Positions 60,970 through 64,000 of a DNA stretch of 64,000 nucleotides are shown here, in pieces. Made by a program: the position numbers and the translations under genes. The notes below the pieces were generated by a model. The model searched no databases and had not been told where the DNA came from. It saw nothing but the letters and a program-made list of their open reading frames with translations. Source of the DNA: JACCTI01 sp051005695 (GTDB taxonomy: Bacteria > Verrucomicrobiota > Verrucomicrobiia > Chthoniobacterales > UBA10450); NCBI GenBank assembly GCA_051005695.1, contig JBPCJC010000089.1:10416-74415 (forward strand), given 5' to 3'. How positions within the stretch are numbered: position 1 is the first letter of the stretch; the number at the start of each line of letters is the position of its first letter.

Positions 60970-61797
60970 TCATTCTTTGCGGGCGACGATTTCGAGAAAC
61001 ATCGGCGTGGTGAACCAGGCGTTCGCGCTCGCTTCCGCCTCGGCAAACTCCCGCAGCAAATCCGCGCCCCATTCGGGCGTCACCCGCCCGAGTTCCTGCA
61101 AGCGCTGGATGTTGATCTCGATGAAACTCTTCGGCCATTGCCAGGTGTAATCGCGCGGCGAAACGGTCCGCACCTGCGGGCGAATCTCGAGCACGCGCAG
61201 GCCCGCGGCATGCAGGAGCGACGGCAACTGGCGGGCGATGTTTGGTTCGCCGCCGGAAGCGCGCCAGCTTTCCATAACCTCCTGGATGAACCGCTGCAGG
61301 GTCGGTTTCAGGGGCATGAAACAGAAGGTTTCGTAGTCGCTATATTCGTGAAAAATCGCCAACCCGCCGGGCCGAAGGGCGCGCGCGATTTTCTCCACCA
61401 GGGTCTGCGGCGAAGCGACGAACGACGCCACCCAGCGACACCAACTGGCGTCGAATTCATCTTCGCCTAACGAGACCTCCATCAGGTCGCCTTCGCGTAA
61501 TTCCGCGTTCGTTAGGCCGCGGCGCCGGCAGCGTTCACGGGCCGCTTCCAGGAAACGCGCGGAACGTTCGATCCCGACGACCGAGCCCGTCGGTCCGACG
61601 ATTTCCGCGAGGTCCGCGGTCGCGTAACCGGGACCGGCGCCAACATCGAGCACCCGCCAACCGTGGGTAATCCCGACGCGTTGCCAGCAGGCGGTGACGA
61701 TGTCGCGCCAGACGCGATGCTGCAGACCGAGGCGCGCGACTTCTTCATCATGCGTCCCGAGGACGTAATCGGTTTCGTTTTTCTTCGCTATGCTCAC
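60970..61797 (-). CDS. class I SAM-dependent methyltransferase
   Basis: A 275-residue methyltransferase. I start it at GTG 61797; a longer frame reaching 61902 overlaps the divergent MFS gene region. Motif I is VLDVGAGPGYATADLAEIVG (about residues 48-67), followed by VVGIERSARFLEAARERC and the acidic motif SLGEDEFDASWC. The fold is the UbiE/Methyltransf_11 type with small-molecule substrates; its target is unknown. Two CTAACGA words are inside (61467, 61509). Confidence 0.83.
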   Translation of the reverse strand: MSIAKKNETDYVLGTHDEEVARLGLQHRVWRDIVTACWQRVGITHGWRVLDVGAGPGYATADLAEIVGPTGSVVGIERSARFLEAARERCRRRGLTNAELREGDLMEVSLGEDEFDASWCRWVASFVASPQTLVEKIARALRPGGLAIFHEYSDYETFCFMPLKPTLQRFIQEVMESWRASGGEPNIARQLPSLLHAAGLRVLEIRPQVRTVSPRDYTWQWPKSFIEINIQRLQELGRVTPEWGADLLREFAEAEASANAWFTTPMFLEIVARKE

Positions 61798-61908
61798 GAT
61801 GCACAAACATGAATGGGCGGAAGGTGTTCGCCTACCAAGAATTTCGCGCAGCGAATTCTGGTTCCGGAATTTGCGGGCGCGCCTTTCGTCTGGTTGAGTC
61901 AAAACCCA

Positions 61909-63186
61909 ATGAAGCCACGCAAGGCCGCCGTTGTTTTTATTTTCATCACCGTCACGCTGGATATGCTCGCGCTCGGCTTGATCGCGCCCGTCCTGCCGAA
62001 GCTGGTCTTGAATTTTCTCGGCGGCGACACTTCTTCGGCCGCGAAATGGTTTGGGATTTTCGGGACGGTTTTCGCGCTGATGCAGTTTGTCTTTTCGCCG
62101 GTGCTCGGGGTCTTGTCGGACCGCTTCGGAAGACGGCCGATCATTCTCGCTTCCAATCTCGGGCTCGGGCTCGATTATATCGTCATGGCGGTGGCGCCGA
62201 CGATCGGCTGGCTTTTTCTTGGCCGGGTAATTTCGGGCATCACCGCGGCCAGCATCTCGACGGCGATGGCTTACATCTCGGATGTGGTCGCGCCGGAAAA
62301 ACGTGCGGGGGCGTTCGGGATGGTCGGGGCGGCCTTCGGGGTCGGCTTTATTCTCGGACCGGCGCTCGGTGGTTTGTTAGGCACATCCGATCCTCGGCTG
62401 CCTTTTTGGGTCGCGGGCGGCTTGAGCCTAACGAATGCAATCTATGGTTATTTTTTCGTCCCGGAATCACTCCCGCGCGAACGCCGGCGCGGCTTCACTT
62501 TGAAGCGCGCGAACCCAGTCGGCGCGCTGGTTTTGCTCCGGTCGCATCCGGAATTGACCCAGCTGGCGGTGATCCAATTCATTGGCTACGTGGCCCATGA
62601 AGTCTTCAACGTCTGGGCGCTCTACGCGATTTTTCGCTACGCCTGGAATGAAGGAATGGTCGGGCTTTCGCTCGCGCTCGTGGGTGTTTGTTCGGTGGCA
62701 ATTTCGGCGGGAATGGTCGGCCCGATCGTGAAGTGGTTAGGCGAACGCAAGACGCTTTACGTCGGCCAATTTTTCGGCGGCCTCGGGATGGTCATCGCGG
62801 GCCTGGCGCGCACCGGTGCCGGATATTTCGGGTCCATCCCGGTGATGATGCTCTGGACAATCTCCGGCCCGGCAGCGCAAGGCATGATGACGCGGCGGGT
62901 GAGCGAATCGGAGCAGGGCGAATTACAGGGCGCGATCAGCAGCCTGCGCAGTTTGGCGGTAATCATCGGGCCGGGATTGTTCACTTTTACCTTCGCGTAT
63001 TTTATTGAGCACGCGCATCGCTGGCAGATTCCCGGTGCGCCCTGGTATCTCGGCGCGGCCTTACTTTTCCTGGCCATGCTGATGTCGACGCGGATCCCGA
63101 AATTGCCCGCCAGCGACGAGACGACGCCGGTGAATTTAGAAACGCCTAACGCGATTCTCTCGGCCGCTGCGCCCCCGAACGACTAA
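61909..63186 (+). CDS. MFS transporter, TetA/TCR-like
   Basis: A 425-residue transporter with 12 predicted helices; the signature GVLSDRFGRRPIILAS (the motif A loop between helices 2 and 3, about residues 67-82) and GRVISGITAASISTAMAYISDV are typical of the tetracycline-resistance/TCR subgroup. Its transport substrate cannot be read; many relatives do not carry tetracycline. Starting at ATG 61909 gives the normal first helix. The TAA stop is inside the word GACTAACGAG (63183-63190). It is divergent from the methyltransferase gene. Confidence 0.9.
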   Translation: MKPRKAAVVFIFITVTLDMLALGLIAPVLPKLVLNFLGGDTSSAAKWFGIFGTVFALMQFVFSPVLGVLSDRFGRRPIILASNLGLGLDYIVMAVAPTIGWLFLGRVISGITAASISTAMAYISDVVAPEKRAGAFGMVGAAFGVGFILGPALGGLLGTSDPRLPFWVAGGLSLTNAIYGYFFVPESLPRERRRGFTLKRANPVGALVLLRSHPELTQLAVIQFIGYVAHEVFNVWALYAIFRYAWNEGMVGLSLALVGVCSVAISAGMVGPIVKWLGERKTLYVGQFFGGLGMVIAGLARTGAGYFGSIPVMMLWTISGPAAQGMMTRRVSESEQGELQGAISSLRSLAVIIGPGLFTFTFAYFIEHAHRWQIPGAPWYLGAALLFLAMLMSTRIPKLPASDETTPVNLETPNAILSAAAPPND

Positions 63187-63193
63187 CGAGTGG

Positions 63194-64000
63194 TTACGGA
63201 TAGGTGAAGCGATAGAAACTCTGGGCGCCGGGATTGTTGTCCACGAACTGCAGTGCGCCGTCCCCCGCCGCGGTGGCGGTCCCGAGCGGACCGAATGGCT
63301 GGACCAGAGTATTCGTCATCTCGACGTGGTGGACCTTGAAGGGCACGCCGATCGCGGAGATGAGCACGCTGCCGTTGGTCTGCCTAACGACTGTGGTGCG
63401 CTCGATGTTCGGCGTTTTCGGGACAATCTTGAAGACGCTGCCGGTGTTGATCGCGACGATGTAAATCTCGCCGTTCGCGTCTTCGCCGAAGGAAGCCGGG
63501 CCGCTGAGGTTGAAACTCCCGGTCGCAGTCGGGAAGAGGGACGCGGTGATGTTTTGAAAATTAGCCGCGACGCCGTTGTTGTAATCGAGCGCGAAGATTT
63601 TCGAGAGCAGGTAATCGCCGAAAACGTATGTCCCGCGGAGCCGGGGAATTTGCTGGCCGCGATAAACGAAACCGCCGGTGACGGTGCCGCCGGTATCGCG
63701 CCCGTAATCGATGATCGGATCGAGCGCATTCGCCGGCGGAGTGTCGTTAGGGAAATCCGGGTTTTGGAAAGAACCTTCGCGCACCCGCCAGCCGAAATTT
63801 TCACCGCCGCCGGGGTTCGTAGGTTTTTGCACATCCACTTCTTCGCGCGTGCTCTGGCCGACATCGCCGATGAAAAAATTACCGGTCAGGCGATCGAAAC
63901 TGTCGCGAAACGGATTGCGCAAACCGTAAGCAAAAATTTCCTGCCGCGAGGTCGCGGAACCGGCAAACGGATTGTTCGGCGGAATCGAAATCGTGCCCGC
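63194..64000 (-). CDS. PQQ-type sugar dehydrogenase, C-terminal part (runs off the end)
   Basis: The last 268 codons of a glucose/sorbosone dehydrogenase-like protein; the reading frame continues beyond base 64000. Visible motifs: YGLRNPFRDSFDRLTGNFFIGDVGQSTREEV, then ENFGWRVREGSF, and GPASFGEDANGEIYIVAINTGSVFKIVP, all typical of the six-bladed beta-propeller (aldose sugar dehydrogenase YliI/GdhB group). The tail (about the last 75 residues) is a separate small beta domain ending FYRFTYP. Three CTAACGA-type words lie at or near it (63183, 63383, 63745). Confidence 0.85.
   Translation of the reverse strand, partial: AGTISIPPNNPFAGSATSRQEIFAYGLRNPFRDSFDRLTGNFFIGDVGQSTREEVDVQKPTNPGGGENFGWRVREGSFQNPDFPNDTPPANALDPIIDYGRDTGGTVTGGFVYRGQQIPRLRGTYVFGDYLLSKIFALDYNNGVAANFQNITASLFPTATGSFNLSGPASFGEDANGEIYIVAINTGSVFKIVPKTPNIERTTVVRQTNGSVLISAIGVPFKVHHVEMTNTLVQPFGPLGTATAAGDGALQFVDNNPGAQSFYRFTYP

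Larger units (their letters stand above)
1125..63752. repeat. interspersed CTAACGA word (fullest form GCCTAACGAG), about 85 copies
   Basis: Starts of the heptamer CTAACGA on the plus strand: 1126, 3448, 6476, 10046, 10258, 12990, 13193, 14122, 14453, 16340, 17186, 17451, 18803, 22769, 23248, 25947, 26328, 27576, 29542, 30087, 31012, 32808, 33875, 33948, 35096, 40577, 44148, 44706, 44954, 49738, 50465, 53057, 53098, 54763, 55046, 55250, 55693, 56055, 57018, 59424, 59780, 59870, 61467, 62428, 63183, 63383. Starts of the complement TCGTTAG: 3346, 7914, 9145, 10138, 11003, 15604, 18003, 18365, 19117, 20143, 21689, 24093, 24581, 25433, 25725, 25874, 31082, 32522, 35706, 37108, 37363, 37626, 38378, 40229, 40308, 43018, 43136, 44399, 50614, 53790, 54501, 55471, 57617, 58836, 58938, 60620, 60710, 61509, 63745. 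Counted by eye; a few may be missed. About 29 match all ten bases of GCCTAACGAG. Confidence 0.85.

Noticed and set aside
35426..62380. One-mismatch relatives of the word (for example TTGTTAGGC at 35426 and 62375, CCTAACAA at 48181 and 57774)
   Set aside because: They are few compared with exact copies, so I did not count them as members; they may be decayed copies.
1125..63752. CTAACGA word as a Chi or KOPS site
   Set aside because: Those are strand-polarised relative to the origin; here both orientations are nearly equal on both sides of dnaA.
1..64000. tRNA, rRNA or CRISPR arrays
   Set aside because: No conserved T-arm sequence, rRNA segment or regularly spaced direct repeats were seen; the CTAACGA word is far too short and irregularly spaced for CRISPR.
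1..64000. Prophage or insertion sequence
   Set aside because: No transposase, integrase or phage structural gene is encoded; only the short non-coding repeats are seen.

Overview
The window is a dense, GC-rich (roughly 60% or more by eye) stretch of bacterial chromosome with about 65 protein genes. Its gene families suggest a soil Verrucomicrobiota of the Spartobacteria/Chthoniobacterales type: sigma-54 with an NtrC-type regulator, two Ton/Exb energy-transduction clusters, an ADOP permease paired with PadR, a DR2241-type Fe-S protein with CbiX, MscL with a zinc ribbon, and outer-membrane lipoproteins. That assignment is an inference from family resemblance; no rRNA or tRNA gene was seen.

Layout. 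1-5 kb: end of a protein that leaves the window, a lone receiver protein, dciA-like and rpoN, two small exported proteins, and a sigma-54 activator. 5-8.2 kb: a four-gene minus-strand operon (cbiX, GAF protein, DR2241 Fe-S protein, amidohydrolase) in which every junction is a 4-bp stop/start overlap. 8.2-24.9 kb: housekeeping and metabolic genes (PBP2, uvrC, D-aminoacylase-like, FAD reductase, folD, ubiX, D-Ala-D-Ala carboxypeptidase, bioF, mtnP, miaB) with a frameshifted membrane/SRPBCC gene and a decayed fibronectin-III remnant. 26.4-29.5 kb: dnaN and dnaA, then a 591-bp gene-free region that is the best replication-origin candidate. 30-33 kb: tonB-exbB-exbD-def operon. 33-46 kb: DNA glycosylase, sodium symporter, nucleotidyltransferase pair, aspS-hisS, galE, 3D-domain lipoprotein, leuS-mscL, rdgB. 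46.3-48.9 kb: a second exbB-exbD-tonB-exbD cluster. 50.8-54.5 kb: methionine cycle, with a SahR-like regulator divergent from metK-ahcY. 54.6-64 kb: MDR oxidoreductase, frameshifted ADOP permease with padR, amidohydrolase, methyltransferase, MFS exporter, and a sugar dehydrogenase running off the end.

The most unusual signal is not a gene. The heptamer CTAACGA (fullest form GCCTAACGAG) occurs about 85 times by my hand count, near 1.3 per kb, in both orientations, inside genes, on stop codons and between genes. Chance predicts about five. Within genes it brings in codons such as TTA, CTA and AGG that are otherwise scarce, so selection seems to act on the DNA word itself. Density and lack of strand bias resemble DNA uptake sequences or iterated genome-wide protein-binding sites. 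A second, longer repeat family (three copies, TGTCATCC...GGATGACA ends) sits between genes.
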